DNA of 64,000 nucleotides from Schleiferilactobacillus harbinensis DSM 16991 (GTDB lineage: Bacteria; Bacillota; Bacilli; Lactobacillales; Lactobacillaceae). The stretch covers positions 220,670 through 284,669 of the forward strand of contig NZ_AUEH01000001.1 in assembly GCF_000425885.1 (NCBI RefSeq). The letters run 5' to 3'. Positions 27,108 to 37,229 of this stretch are shown here, one piece after another (position 1 is the stretch's first letter; the number at the start of each line of letters is the position of its first letter). Below the pieces are notes generated by a model. That model was not told the origin of the DNA and did no database searches. It saw only the letters and a program-made list of their open reading frames with translations. The position numbers and the translations under genes are program-made.

Positions 27108-27818
27108 CTAATGATTTCGGTCTAAGTAAATTTCCGCACTCAAGCTCAACCGTAATTGAACCGTGGAAAATATTACCAGAATCCCCGCCACGACCCAGAT
27201 CGATCGTGTCGTTAACCACCGGCCGGCGAGACTGGAGACGAGGGCACCGGCGACGAAACAGAGGACCAATCCGCCATAATGGCCAAACTTTTCCCCGGCG
27301 GCGCGATTTCTCGTGGCCAGCGTGCTGTACAGATTGTTCATCGCCTTTTGCAAATTACCGGTACTGAACATATTCGCATAGCCCAGCCCATTCATTGACC
27401 GGAAGGCGGTCATTTGCAGGGCGGTGGTGAAGGCAATGGCACTGGTAATCAATATTGCTGGGGTCCGAGTAGGCAGAAAACCCACCGCAACAAAAATAAC
27501 AATTTCCACCAGAATAACGCCTAGCCGCCAGAAGTTGCGACCAGTCCCGTTCAAATGATGCTCGACCCAATGGGTGCTGAGAATGCCGCAGCAAAACAAC
27601 CCCACCGGCACTATTTTCTGCAACGCCGCAGTAAATTGCCCGTTCATGATACTGATCGCAAACAGCACCAGATTGCCCGTTTGGGTACTGGCAAAGACTC
27701 CGCCGTGTTGGGTAAAGGTGTAAGCATCGAGAAAACCGCCAATGGCGGTCATGAGACACGCGGTCGCAAAACGATCCCCCAGCGCGTAGACTGGCTTGCC
27801 GGCTGTTTCCTTTTCCAT
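27108..27818 (-). CDS. YoaK/DUF1275 family membrane protein
   Basis: A 236-residue polytopic protein with about six membrane segments. It has the family blocks GGFLDAYTF (N-terminal), Q-TGNLV and QMTAFRS-NG, followed by FSTGNLQKAM. AAAGGAG five bases upstream sets ATG 27818. Function of the family is not established; transport has been suggested. It is divergent from rqcH. Confidence 0.85.
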   Translation of the reverse strand: MEKETAGKPVYALGDRFATACLMTAIGGFLDAYTFTQHGGVFASTQTGNLVLFAISIMNGQFTAALQKIVPVGLFCCGILSTHWVEHHLNGTGRNFWRLGVILVEIVIFVAVGFLPTRTPAILITSAIAFTTALQMTAFRSMNGLGYANMFSTGNLQKAMNNLYSTLATRNRAAGEKFGHYGGLVLCFVAGALVSSLAGRWLTTRSIWVVAGILVIFSTVQLRLSLSAEIYLDRNH

Positions 27819-27909
27819 AACGACTCCTTTTAGTTTCTGAAACCAATGCAATACAGTGAAAACAGTATCTAGCGTAGCATATCCGCGCGGACCGGAACAG
27901 TTGGGACCC

Positions 27910-27938
27910 TTGTCGCGTCAGACCGTCATCTATATAAT
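27910..27938 (+). promoter_or_regulatory. Sigma-A type promoter of rqcH
   Basis: TTGTCG (27910-27915) and a perfect TATAAT (27933-27938) are spaced by 17 bases, 46 bases upstream of the rqcH ATG. Confidence 0.7.
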
Positions 27939-27984
27939 AGTAAGTTGACGACGCTTTACTGAACGAATAGAAAGCAGGTGAACC

Positions 27985-29700
27985 ATGTCCTTTGACGGCA
28001 TCTTCACCCGGGGAATGGTCAACGAACTCAATCGGACCATTGTCCCTGGCAAAATTACCAAGATTCAACAACCCTATGACAACGAAATCGTCCTGACGAT
28101 TCGGGCGAATCGGAAGAACCATCCGCTGCTGCTGTCGGCGCATCCGACCTATGCGCGGATTCAAGTGACCGATATTCCCTACGTCAATCCCGATGTCCCG
28201 ACAAAGTTTGCCATGACCCTGCGCAAATATCTGGACGGCGGCGTGGTGACAGGCATCAGTCAGGTTGAAAGCGACCGGCAGGTGCATATCCATTTCCGTT
28301 CCCGTAACGAGCTGGGTGATACCCAAGAATTATTACTCATCGTGGAGCTGATGGGTCGGCACTCGAACATCATGCTGGTGGAAAAAGACGGCGGTAAGAT
28401 CCTTGATCTGATCCGCCATGTGTCGCCGGAGCAGAACCGATATCGGCTGCTCATGCCCCGCGCCACTTATGTTGCTCCGCCCCACGAAGATCGGCGGGAC
28501 CCGCTGGCCGCGCAGGCGGACCTCAGCGGGCTGACGCGGGATCTGGACCGTAAGACCCTGCAAAGCACGTTTCAAGGTCTGGGCGCAGACACAGCGAGTG
28601 AATTAGTCGCGCGTTTAAAGGACAAACCCGCCGACCAGTGGGACTTTATCTGGTCCAATTTCTTTGCCCCGATCACCAATGATCAGCCGATGCCGACCAT
28701 CGCGGAAACGGACCAGGGCAAAACCATTTTCACCCCCTTCGCCTACTCCTTAACGACCAAACCGGTGGCGCAGGCCGCGTCCCTGTCCGCCCTGCTGGAT
28801 GATTATTATCGGGATAAAGCCCAGCGCGATCGGGTGCACGGCATGGCCAGCGACTTGCTGCGGGTGGTGAACAACACGCTGAACAAGGAAAAGACCAAGC
28901 TGGGCAAGCAGGAAAAGGAATTGGCGGCGACCGAAAAAGCCGATACGTATCGGGTAAAAGGCGAAGTGCTGACGACCTATCTGCATGAGGTGAAACGCGG
29001 GATGACAGAAATCACCCTGCCCAACTTCTATGCGGATAACGCCCCGCTGAAGATCAGTTTGTCGAATCAGCTCACCCCGTCCCGCAATGCCCAGAAGTAT
29101 TTCACCCGGTACCAGAAGCTGAAGAACGCCGTCCAGTTCTTGAATACCCAAATCAAGCTGGCCAAGGAAGAAATCGACTATTTGGAGAACATCTTGAGCG
29201 AGATCCAATTAGCCGATCCAGGCGACCTCGGCGACATCAAGACGGAGCTGACCCAGCAGGGCTACTTACGGGAGAAGAAGGTCCGCGGGCGGAAAAAGGC
29301 CAAGCGCACGCCGCTGGGCAAACCGGAGAAGTTCTACGCTAGTGACGGCACTCAAATCCTAGTGGGAAAAAATAATTTGCAGAATGATCAGCTGACGCTG
29401 CACAAGGCGGCGAAGACCGATCACTGGCTGCACGTGAAGAACATCCCGGGCTCCCACGTGATCGTCCGCTCAGCCGACCCCAGCGATCAGACCTTGACGG
29501 AAGCGGCTGAAATCGCGGCTTATTATTCCAAGGCCCGCGGGTCCGCCAACGTGCCGGTGGATACCGTTGAGGTGAAGAAAATCCATAAGCCCAATGGTGC
29601 TAAACCGGGTTTCGTGATTTATGAAGGCCAGCAAACGCTGTACGTCAGGCCGAAGGAAAGCGACGTCCTGGCGCGGCGAAAGAAGCCGGAAACTGTTTAG
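27985..29700 (+). CDS. rqcH: RqcH (NFACT family), ribosome quality control protein
   Basis: A 571-residue NFACT protein: N-terminal NFACT-N domain, HhH-like middle, long coiled coil (about 290-410) and a C-terminal NFACT-R domain (DHWLHVKNIPGSHVIVR). D97-R98 are present at exactly the positions required in Bacillus RqcH for recruiting tRNA-Ala during alanine tailing of stalled nascent chains. Older annotations call this family fibronectin-binding protein. AAGCAGGTG precedes ATG 27985. It has a promoter of its own and a strong terminator. Confidence 0.92.
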   Translation: MSFDGIFTRGMVNELNRTIVPGKITKIQQPYDNEIVLTIRANRKNHPLLLSAHPTYARIQVTDIPYVNPDVPTKFAMTLRKYLDGGVVTGISQVESDRQVHIHFRSRNELGDTQELLLIVELMGRHSNIMLVEKDGGKILDLIRHVSPEQNRYRLLMPRATYVAPPHEDRRDPLAAQADLSGLTRDLDRKTLQSTFQGLGADTASELVARLKDKPADQWDFIWSNFFAPITNDQPMPTIAETDQGKTIFTPFAYSLTTKPVAQAASLSALLDDYYRDKAQRDRVHGMASDLLRVVNNTLNKEKTKLGKQEKELAATEKADTYRVKGEVLTTYLHEVKRGMTEITLPNFYADNAPLKISLSNQLTPSRNAQKYFTRYQKLKNAVQFLNTQIKLAKEEIDYLENILSEIQLADPGDLGDIKTELTQQGYLREKKVRGRKKAKRTPLGKPEKFYASDGTQILVGKNNLQNDQLTLHKAAKTDHWLHVKNIPGSHVIVRSADPSDQTLTEAAEIAAYYSKARGSANVPVDTVEVKKIHKPNGAKPGFVIYEGQQTLYVRPKESDVLARRKKPETV

Positions 29701-29704
29701 AATG

Positions 29705-29763
29705 AAAAAAGCCTTATCCACCGTGATCATCAGCGATGACCATCGTCGGATAAAGCTTTTTTT
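29705..29763. terminator. Terminator after rqcH
   Basis: AAAAAAGCCTTATCC (29705-29719) pairs, with one bulge, with the GGATAAAGCTTTTTTT arm (29748-29763). It works for rqcH and possibly for the convergent membrane protein gene. Confidence 0.85.
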
Positions 29764-29768
29764 ATGCC

Positions 29769-30086
29769 TCATGAGACCTTCTTTTTCCGTGCGGGTTCGT
29801 CCAACCCGTTGGGCAGTTCGATTTTCGCGGCCCGCACCAACACATAGACCAGCAGCAGGACGCTGACCACGATTTCTGCCAAGTCAAGGTACGTGATCCA
29901 ATTTTGATTCACCACGACCAGCCCATTATCCAACGCTGCAAACAGTGCATACCATTGCAGCACCGTATAGCCCAGCGTCAGCGCCGCCATGGCGGTCGAA
30001 AAGAGATACCGCCGGACCCGCCGATCCCGCCAGAGACAAAACGCCGTCAGACCAAAGAAGAAAACTGACAAGTAACCAGGAAACAT
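29769..30086 (-). CDS. Small membrane protein of unknown function
   Basis: A protein of about 105 residues with three hydrophobic segments (about 3-17, 28-52, 65-85) and a basic tail (ARKKKVS). ATG 30086 lies behind GGTGGGG; a longer form from GTG 30098 is possible. It lies convergent to rqcH and downstream of the carB terminator. No family recognised. Confidence 0.55.
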   Translation of the reverse strand: MFPGYLSVFFFGLTAFCLWRDRRVRRYLFSTAMAALTLGYTVLQWYALFAALDNGLVVVNQNWITYLDLAEIVVSVLLLVYVLVRAAKIELPNGLDEPARKKKVS

Positions 30087-30193
30087 TGTCCGCCCCACCC
30101 TTCCGCGTGTTCTTACTCATGACCATAGCGGAGGATGCGCAGTGCCGTCAAGTATGCCAGCCCTTTCTTACCACATTCCTAACGCCGGCAAAA

Positions 30194-30219
30194 AAGCAGC
30201 CCCGGAGGACTGCTTAAAA
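30194..30219 (-). terminator. Terminator after carB, end of the pyr operon
   Basis: On the minus strand AAGCAG pairs with CTGCTT around CCGGGG and ends in TTTTTT. It lies directly after the carB stop at 30226, showing that no further pyr gene is co-transcribed. Confidence 0.8.
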
Positions 30220-30225
30220 ACAGTG

Positions 30226-33200
30226 CTATTCGTCATCCTCATCGTCCGCTTCCGGCTCAGCACCTTGGGGCACCGTGGCAAAACGCTGGGATTCCAGCAC
30301 ATTCAGCAGCGCCCCCAGGGTATCCAGTTCAGTAAATAACGGGATGCCCTGAACCAGCGTCACATTGCGAATCAAGACGGTGTCGCGGATCGACGCCGCG
30401 TCCATCGGGTCGTTGGTGTACACGATTGCCTGCGGGCCGTCCGCATTATGCTGCGGGGCCATGCTCAGGGCGACGGCGTGCTTATTTTGAATCCGCTGGA
30501 TCGGCAAATGGTGGGCCTGGAAATAATTCGCCGTGTGCGGTGTGGCCTGGATCTGATAGCCGATCGCCCGGAAGCGCCGGGCCAGCTTCAGCGCCTGACT
30601 CTTGTCGCTGTCGGCCACGGTGAAGAGAATGTTGCCGTGGTTGGGGAATGGGTTATTCCCCGCCGCCAAGGTCTTGTAGTAAGCCTTGGCAAAGGTGCCG
30701 GCCTTCCCCATGACCTCCCCGGTGTGGTAAGTGGTGACATTCAAGTCGTCAGCCTGCTGGGTCAGTTTGGCCACGGAGAATACCGGCGCCCAGACGTAAA
30801 CGGTTTGGCGCTTTTTCTGGGTGATTTCCGGTAATGGCAATTCCTTCAAGGTGTTGCCCAGGAAGATGCGCGTGGCCAGCTCCACTAGCGGAATCCCGCT
30901 GGCTTTAGCAAAGAACGGCAGGGAGCCGCCGCCAATGGTCTGGACGTAGAGCCGCCGGAAATGATCCCGCTGCCAGATATACGTCAGCTGCACCACACCC
31001 CGGGCATTCATCTGGCCCAGGTCTGTTGTTGCCACTTGGGCCAGCGCTGTTCGCTGGGCGGCGGACAGGTGATTGGTGGGAAAGACCGACAGCATGTGGT
31101 CGACGTTGGCATTTTGCGCCCACAGGTGCTCCACAATACCAGCGACATAAGCGTCAGTATCGTCTTTCAAACCGAAGACTTCGTACGTCGCGCCATCCGT
31201 ATACGGCTGCAAGCGAATGACTTGATCATCGGCTAAATGGGCACTGGTCAAAAACTGGGCCAGCATTTCTGCACTGGTGATGAAGTGGGCGTGGGCAGCA
31301 AAGTGCCGCTTCGACGGACTGACCCACAGCGGATAGCCGATCTGGGCCGCTTGCGCCGTAACGTGCGCCGGATCCGTGGGAATCCGGCCGCGCAGCTTCA
31401 GCGGCTCTTTCAGCGACTGCTTAGGCAGTTCGGTCAACGGGCTGTCAAACAGTTTGACGCCAGCTTGACTGAGTGCCGTTTGGAAGCGGGCAGCGGTACT
31501 GCCGCCGAATTGGGTAAGCACCCCCACCGGCTTTTCCGCGTCCACGACATTGAGAATATCTTCAATCGTTAAGGGTTCAAAATAAAGCCGATCACTGTGG
31601 TCCCGGTCCGTGGAGACCGCTTGGGCATTGCAATTCACCAGGATCGCGGCATACCCGCTGCGGTGAATGGCATTCAAAGCGTGGACGGTACCATAGTCGA
31701 ATTCCTGGCCTTGGCGGGTCTGGTAAGCGCCGGAGCCGATCACGAGGACTGCGTCCTTTTGCATCGGGGTCTGCTGACCGGCTTCGCCGTAAGTACTGAA
31801 GAACAGTTTTGCTGGACCAAAATTATTGCCGTCGTTGGTCCCCGACACACTGTAGTGCGGGACGATCTTGGCTTCCAGGCGCAGGGCCCGGACCTGTTCC
31901 GCCGGCAATTGCCATAACTCGCCGATACGCCGGTCTGACAAGCCCAGTCGCTTGGCCGCCATGAGCGTGTCGGTATCACCCGCCTGGTCCGCGACGGTTT
32001 TCAGCATGGCCACGATGTGATGCAGCCGTTCCAGGAAATAGGGATGAATTTTGGTCAATTCCGCCACTTCACTTACGGAATACCCCCGCTGCATCGCCTC
32101 CAGCATTGCAAAGAGCCGATCGTCTTCGGGGTGAATCAGGTGACTGGCCAGGGTATCGTCGTCAAAATGGCGGACCCGGTTCAAATACTCGTCATCCGTA
32201 TCCCAAGTCAGACTGCGCATCGCTTTGAGAATACTTTCTTCCAAACTGCGGCCGAAAGCGACGACTTCGCCGCTGGCCTTCATCTGGGTGCCGATGCGGC
32301 GATCAGCGCCCACACTTTGATAAGACCAGCGGGGCAGCTTGGTGACCAGATAATCCAGCACCGGTTCGCTGGCGGCGGTCGTTGGCGCGGTTGCGCCTGC
32401 GGGGCTCAGCGGAATATCCGCCAAACTCTGGCCGATCGCCAGCATGGCGGTGACCCGGGCCACCGGATAGCCGGTGGCGGTTTCCGCTAAAACGGCGCTG
32501 CGGCCCAGCCGCGGGTTGACCTCAATGACGTAATAGGCATCGCTGTTCGGGTCCACGGCAAACTGCACATCGCAGACGCCTTCGATTTCCAGCGCCCGGA
32601 TGATTTTGATCGCTGCTTCCCTTAATCGGGTCAGCTCCGTGTGGCTCAGCGTCTGAGCTGGCGTAACGACAATGGAGTCGCCGGTATGGATACCAACAGG
32701 ATCGATATTCTCCAAGACCGCGACCACCGCCGTGTTGTCGGCATGGTCCCGGACTAATTCGATTTCGATCTCCCGGTAGCCGTCAATGGAGCGTTCCACT
32801 GCGACCTGCCCCGTCGGCGACAGGGTAATCCCATTTTGCACAAACGCCGCTAACGCCTTGTCGCTGTGGGCAATGCCGCCGCCAGTACCGCCCAGGGTAT
32901 AAGCCGGCCGAACAATGACCGGCCAGCCGACGCGCTGCACAAACTGAACCGCGTCTTGGGGATCTTCTACCACCGTGGCCTGAGGGACAGGTTCCTGCAA
33001 GTTGCGCAGGAGGTTGTAGAACAGCTCCCGGTCTTCCGTTTGTTCGATGGCATTGAGCGGCGTGCCCAGCATCTTGATATGCAGTTCGCTGAGCAGGCCG
33101 TCGTTGGCCAGTTCCATGACCAGGTTCAGGGCCGTTTGGCCGCCGAACGTAGCGAGAATCGCATCGGGCATTTCCTGACGGATGATCTGGCTGACAAACT

Positions 33201-33396
33201 GCCGGGTCACCGGTTCGACATACACCCGGTCGGCACTGTGGGTATCCGTCATCACTGTCGCCGGATTGGAGTTGATCACGATGGTCTCGTAACCGGCGTC
33301 GTGCAGCGCCCCCAGCGCGGCCGCCCCGGCTTTGTCAAACTCGGCGCCTTGACCCAATACATTCGGCCCAGAACCCAGCACTAAGACTTTAGGCAT
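30226..33396 (-). CDS. carB: CarB-like carbamoyl-phosphate synthase large subunit with degenerate C-terminal synthetase half
   Basis: A full-length 1056-residue large-subunit homologue. The N-terminal ATP-grasp half keeps the family motifs: GSGPNVLGQ, VRPAYTLGGTGGG (162-174), NIDPVGIHTGDSIV (230-243) and EVNPR (292-296). The C-terminal half (about 545-860) does not. The expected V-R-P-S-Y-V-L-G-G-R reads V-S-P-S-K-R-H-F-A (692-700), QFGGQT reads QFGGST, and the ligand motif E-V-N-P-R reads Y-V-Q-T-I (817-821). That half normally phosphorylates carbamate. An MGS-like end and an acidic tail remain. It overlaps carA by eight bases. Complete synthesis of carbamoyl phosphate looks unlikely; a partial reaction, a regulatory role or slow decay are the options. 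Confidence 0.88.
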   Translation of the reverse strand: MPKVLVLGSGPNVLGQGAEFDKAGAAALGALHDAGYETIVINSNPATVMTDTHSADRVYVEPVTRQFVSQIIRQEMPDAILATFGGQTALNLVMELANDGLLSELHIKMLGTPLNAIEQTEDRELFYNLLRNLQEPVPQATVVEDPQDAVQFVQRVGWPVIVRPAYTLGGTGGGIAHSDKALAAFVQNGITLSPTGQVAVERSIDGYREIEIELVRDHADNTAVVAVLENIDPVGIHTGDSIVVTPAQTLSHTELTRLREAAIKIIRALEIEGVCDVQFAVDPNSDAYYVIEVNPRLGRSAVLAETATGYPVARVTAMLAIGQSLADIPLSPAGATAPTTAASEPVLDYLVTKLPRWSYQSVGADRRIGTQMKASGEVVAFGRSLEESILKAMRSLTWDTDDEYLNRVRHFDDDTLASHLIHPEDDRLFAMLEAMQRGYSVSEVAELTKIHPYFLERLHHIVAMLKTVADQAGDTDTLMAAKRLGLSDRRIGELWQLPAEQVRALRLEAKIVPHYSVSGTNDGNNFGPAKLFFSTYGEAGQQTPMQKDAVLVIGSGAYQTRQGQEFDYGTVHALNAIHRSGYAAILVNCNAQAVSTDRDHSDRLYFEPLTIEDILNVVDAEKPVGVLTQFGGSTAARFQTALSQAGVKLFDSPLTELPKQSLKEPLKLRGRIPTDPAHVTAQAAQIGYPLWVSPSKRHFAAHAHFITSAEMLAQFLTSAHLADDQVIRLQPYTDGATYEVFGLKDDTDAYVAGIVEHLWAQNANVDHMLSVFPTNHLSAAQRTALAQVATTDLGQMNARGVVQLTYIWQRDHFRRLYVQTIGGGSLPFFAKASGIPLVELATRIFLGNTLKELPLPEITQKKRQTVYVWAPVFSVAKLTQQADDLNVTTYHTGEVMGKAGTFAKAYYKTLAAGNNPFPNHGNILFTVADSDKSQALKLARRFRAIGYQIQATPHTANYFQAHHLPIQRIQNKHAVALSMAPQHNADGPQAIVYTNDPMDAASIRDTVLIRNVTLVQGIPLFTELDTLGALLNVLESQRFATVPQGAEPEADDEDDE

Positions 33397-34483
33397 CGTC
33401 GATCACCCCTTCCCCATGGTGGCGCGCCGCCGCCACCATTTCCATGAATTCATCAATCAACTGCGTGGCATCCGTCGGCTCCGGATCAGCCTCAGGATAG
33501 AAGAGCACCCCGCTCACCGGATACTGACGATGGCGGATCCCGGCGACACTGTGATCCCGGATATCTTCGTGGGTCACGATCAGCGGCGTATCGGCAACAC
33601 TAGCCCGATCGATGCCATAGGTATGGTTCTGCATCGTCTGCCAGATCCGCCCGGTGGCCACTTCCCGGACCGGGAACGGCCCACCCCGGTGGTTGGCCGC
33701 GGTCAGTCCGATCGTGGCGTCATTGGCCAAACCAATCAGTTCGGCCCCCAGACCAATGCCCAGAATCGGCACATGGCCCTGGAGTTCTTTAATGTTTTCC
33801 GCCACCAGCAAGGCATCATTCGGATTCCCCGGGCCGCTGGTGAACACCACCGCATCCGGGGCAAAAGCCAAAATTTCCTTCGCCGTCGTGTTATACGGGA
33901 CGATGGTCAAGTTGCAGTCCCGCCGCGACAGTTCGCGCAGCAGCGCATGCCGTACCCCCAGATCCACGACCAAAATATTTTGGCCAACGTTGGGACTGGC
34001 GTAAGGCTGCTTAGTGGAAACCTGCTTCACTTGATCATGGGGCAGCACCAAGGCCCGAATCTGATCAAAGGCATGTTCATCCGCGGTATCCATGAAACTG
34101 GCCTTCAACGGACCTTTGGCCAACAATATCCGGCTTAAAGCGGCCGTATCGACTCCGGTGATGCCGGGAATCTTATACAGCTTCAAATAATCGGCCAAGT
34201 TGAACTGGGAATGGCGGGAGCGCGGTACATCCGTGATGTTGCGCGCCACCACCCCGCGAATCTTCGGCAGGAGGCTTTGAATGTCTTCCTGATTAATGCC
34301 CACATTGCCAATAATCGGGTCGGTGAACGCAATAATCTGGCCGAAGTTGGCCGCGTCGGTGATGGTTGCTGTGTAATCCCCGTTACCGGAATTCAGGACC
34401 ATTTCGCCGGTGGTGATCACCGGCGCACCAAAACCGATCCCCGGGAAAAACGAGCCGTCTTCCAGGATGAGATACCGCTTCAT
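33389..34483 (-). CDS. carA: CarA-like carbamoyl-phosphate synthase small subunit lacking the glutaminase Cys and His
   Basis: A 364-residue small-subunit homologue with both domains intact in length. In the class I glutaminase domain the nucleophile motif G-I-C-L-G-H-Q reads G-I-G-L-G-A-E, and the Y-H-P-E motif reads F-Y-P-E. Cys and His of the triad are thus replaced by Gly and Tyr; the Glu stays. Codons are GGT for Cys TGT and TAT for His CAT, single-base changes, but the flanking H-to-A and Q-to-E changes need more. Glutamine hydrolysis should be abolished. ATG 34483, eight bases after AAAGG, is chosen; ATG 34489 overlaps the pyrP stop. Confidence 0.9.
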   Translation of the reverse strand: MKRYLILEDGSFFPGIGFGAPVITTGEMVLNSGNGDYTATITDAANFGQIIAFTDPIIGNVGINQEDIQSLLPKIRGVVARNITDVPRSRHSQFNLADYLKLYKIPGITGVDTAALSRILLAKGPLKASFMDTADEHAFDQIRALVLPHDQVKQVSTKQPYASPNVGQNILVVDLGVRHALLRELSRRDCNLTIVPYNTTAKEILAFAPDAVVFTSGPGNPNDALLVAENIKELQGHVPILGIGLGAELIGLANDATIGLTAANHRGGPFPVREVATGRIWQTMQNHTYGIDRASVADTPLIVTHEDIRDHSVAGIRHRQYPVSGVLFYPEADPEPTDATQLIDEFMEMVAAARHHGEGVIDDA

Positions 34484-34488
34484 AAGCA

Positions 34489-35808
34489 TTACCTTTCTTT
34501 TTTCTGTTCCGCCATGGCCCTTTCACTCCGGGCTTCCGCCGGCAGAATTAAATTCAATAAAATACCCAAGACTGTGGCAATAGCGATCCCGGAGAAATCC
34601 AGGATCCCGTTGCTGGTGGTCAGCTGCAGATGGGCATTACCGATCCCGATAACCAGGACCAGGGACGCAATCATCAGGTTGCGTTTCTTATCAAAGTCCA
34701 CGTGGTTATCGATCAGAACCCGCAAGCCGCTGGAGGCGATGACGCCGAAGAGCAGGAACGAGATCCCGCCGATGACCGGAGACGGAATACTTTCAATTAA
34801 GGCCGCCAGTTTGCCGATGAAACTGAACAGAATGGCAAACATCCCGGCACCGATCAGGACATAGACACTGTGTACCCGGGTGATCGCCATGACACCGATG
34901 TTTTCACCGTAACTGGTAACCGGCGGGCCGCCCAGCAGACCAGCGGCGATGGAGGCCACCCCATCCCCGGTCAAGGTGCGGTGCAAGCCGGGATCCTTGA
35001 AGAAATTCCGATGAGTCAGGCCGTTCAGCACCATGATATGGCCCATGTGCTCGGTCATCGTGACAAAGGCAATTGGTGCCATACTCAGAACGGCATCAAT
35101 ATGCCAACTGGGCTGGTACTGAATGAACGGGATCTCAAAATTCGGCAGCCGCAGCCAGGGCGCATTGATCACGCCGGAGAAATCAACGATGCCAAAGGCC
35201 ACCGCAATCAGATACCCAGCGATGATGCCCAGCAGGATGGCGATTTGGTTGGCAAAGCCCTTCAGGTACATGTTGAAGGCGACAGTGATCAGGGCCGTGA
35301 GCATACCGACGGCGAAAAAGCGCCAGTCATACTGCTTCCCGTTCATCGTGGCATCGGAGGCGGCGGTGGCCGCTAAGGACAGCCCAATCGCCATGACGAT
35401 CGGCCCCACCACGATCGGCGGCAAGGCCTTATCGATCCAGCCCGACCCCATAAAATACACGATGGTTGCTACGACTAAGTATACCAGACCGACGGCCACC
35501 GTACCTTGGGCGATCGCCGGATACCCGGCCGTCTTCATTAATGCCACCATCGGCACGATGAAGGCAAACGATGAGCCCATGTACGCCGGAATCCGGCGTT
35601 TGGTGATCATGATGTGGAGCAGCGTGCCCACACCGGAAGAAAAAAGCGCGATACCAGGGTCTAACCCGACCAGGATCGGCACCAGCACAGTGGAACCGAA
35701 CATGGCGAATAAATGCTGAATGGACAGCCCGACCCAGTGACCAAAGGGCGGCTTGTCATGGATGTCGAGGACGACATCGTCGTTATGGTAGGTTTCTTTC
35801 TCTGCCAT
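34489..35808 (-). CDS. pyrP: Uracil permease (NCS2 family)
   Basis: A 439-residue transporter with 12-14 membrane segments and the NCS2 signature region (FVTMTEHMGHI, followed by GGPPVTSYGENIGVMAITRV). It imports uracil with protons. Its location between pyrR and carA, behind a PyrR attenuator, shows control by pyrimidine supply. GGAGG precedes ATG 35808. With the synthesis genes impaired (see carA, carB) uptake of uracil may be the main task of this operon. Confidence 0.93.
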   Translation of the reverse strand: MAEKETYHNDDVVLDIHDKPPFGHWVGLSIQHLFAMFGSTVLVPILVGLDPGIALFSSGVGTLLHIMITKRRIPAYMGSSFAFIVPMVALMKTAGYPAIAQGTVAVGLVYLVVATIVYFMGSGWIDKALPPIVVGPIVMAIGLSLAATAASDATMNGKQYDWRFFAVGMLTALITVAFNMYLKGFANQIAILLGIIAGYLIAVAFGIVDFSGVINAPWLRLPNFEIPFIQYQPSWHIDAVLSMAPIAFVTMTEHMGHIMVLNGLTHRNFFKDPGLHRTLTGDGVASIAAGLLGGPPVTSYGENIGVMAITRVHSVYVLIGAGMFAILFSFIGKLAALIESIPSPVIGGISFLLFGVIASSGLRVLIDNHVDFDKKRNLMIASLVLVIGIGNAHLQLTTSNGILDFSGIAIATVLGILLNLILPAEARSERAMAEQKKER

Positions 35809-35823
35809 CAGTCGTGTCCTCCG

Positions 35824-36489
<666 letters not shown>

Positions 36490-36497
36490 CTAGATAC

Positions 36498-36526
36498 AGC
36501 ATACGTAACGGGGAGATGGATGTCAA
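36498..36526 (-). promoter_or_regulatory. Sigma-A promoter of the pyr operon
   Basis: On the minus strand TTGACA (36521-36526) is followed after exactly 17 bases by TATGCT (36498-36503). Transcription would start near 36491, just upstream of the PyrR-binding loop. Confidence 0.85.
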
Positions 36527-36558
36527 TGCTTCGACGGCGTGAACGGGAGCGAAAAATG

Positions 36559-37134
36559 TTAAGCCCGCTGAGTGACAGTCTCAGAAATTAAATGAGCCAG
36601 CACGTCGTAGCCGGGCTGGCCAAAATGCAGGCCGTCGTTTAAGCTGCCCCGGCATAATTCGGATAATTGACCGGTTTGCATCATGGCGGACCGCAAATCA
36701 ACATAACGGCACTGATATGCCGCTGCTGTGGCGGCCATGCCCTGCGCATACGCTTTGATCAACTGGTTGTCCCGCATGCGCTGCTTGGTCTCATCCACTG
36801 CCGGCGGCGAAATGAAAATGACCCGCTTCGGAGCGTATTGTTTGGTCACGCTCACCGCAATGCCGGCAAGATTTTGCCGGTAGCGGGCCAACGGGACCTG
36901 CTTATTTCGGGCCAGGTCATTGGTGCCAACTAGAATGGTGACGGCATCGGCTGCCGGCCGCTGGAGAACCAATTGAGGCAGCTGCACTAACAGCGCTTCA
37001 GAATTGATGCCAGAGACAGCGGTGTTTTCGATTTGCCAGCCAGGGTGCATTGATTTTAGCGTGGCGTTGAGCCGCGGTTCAGCCAGTCCTTCTTTCCGGG
37101 CGATGATGCTGTCACCAGTCAGTAATAGGCGCAA
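36559..37134 (-). CDS. SGNH/GDSL-type esterase or lipase
   Basis: About 191 residues with all four SGNH blocks: G7-D8-S9 (nucleophile), G42 (AVSGINS), N72 (GTND) and D167-x2-H170 (DGLHF). No signal peptide, so cytoplasmic or released without one. Typical substrates are acyl esters of sugars or lipids. TTG 37134, seven bases after GGGGGAG, is chosen; an in-frame TTG at 37152 lies before that ribosome binding site. The gene is monocistronic. Confidence 0.85.
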   Translation of the reverse strand: MRLLLTGDSIIARKEGLAEPRLNATLKSMHPGWQIENTAVSGINSEALLVQLPQLVLQRPAADAVTILVGTNDLARNKQVPLARYRQNLAGIAVSVTKQYAPKRVIFISPPAVDETKQRMRDNQLIKAYAQGMAATAAAYQCRYVDLRSAMMQTGQLSELCRGSLNDGLHFGQPGYDVLAHLISETVTQRA

Positions 37135-37229
37135 TTTCCCACTCCCCCTCAATCAAATCGAGAATCAATTTAGCCTATGCCCAGAATGATTCATGTCGCG
37201 CGCCTTCTTTGGGTAAGAAAAACAACTCA

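Noticed and set aside
28333..29208. Minus-strand open frames over rqcH
   Set aside because: Shadow frames of a well conserved gene with D97-R98 in place.
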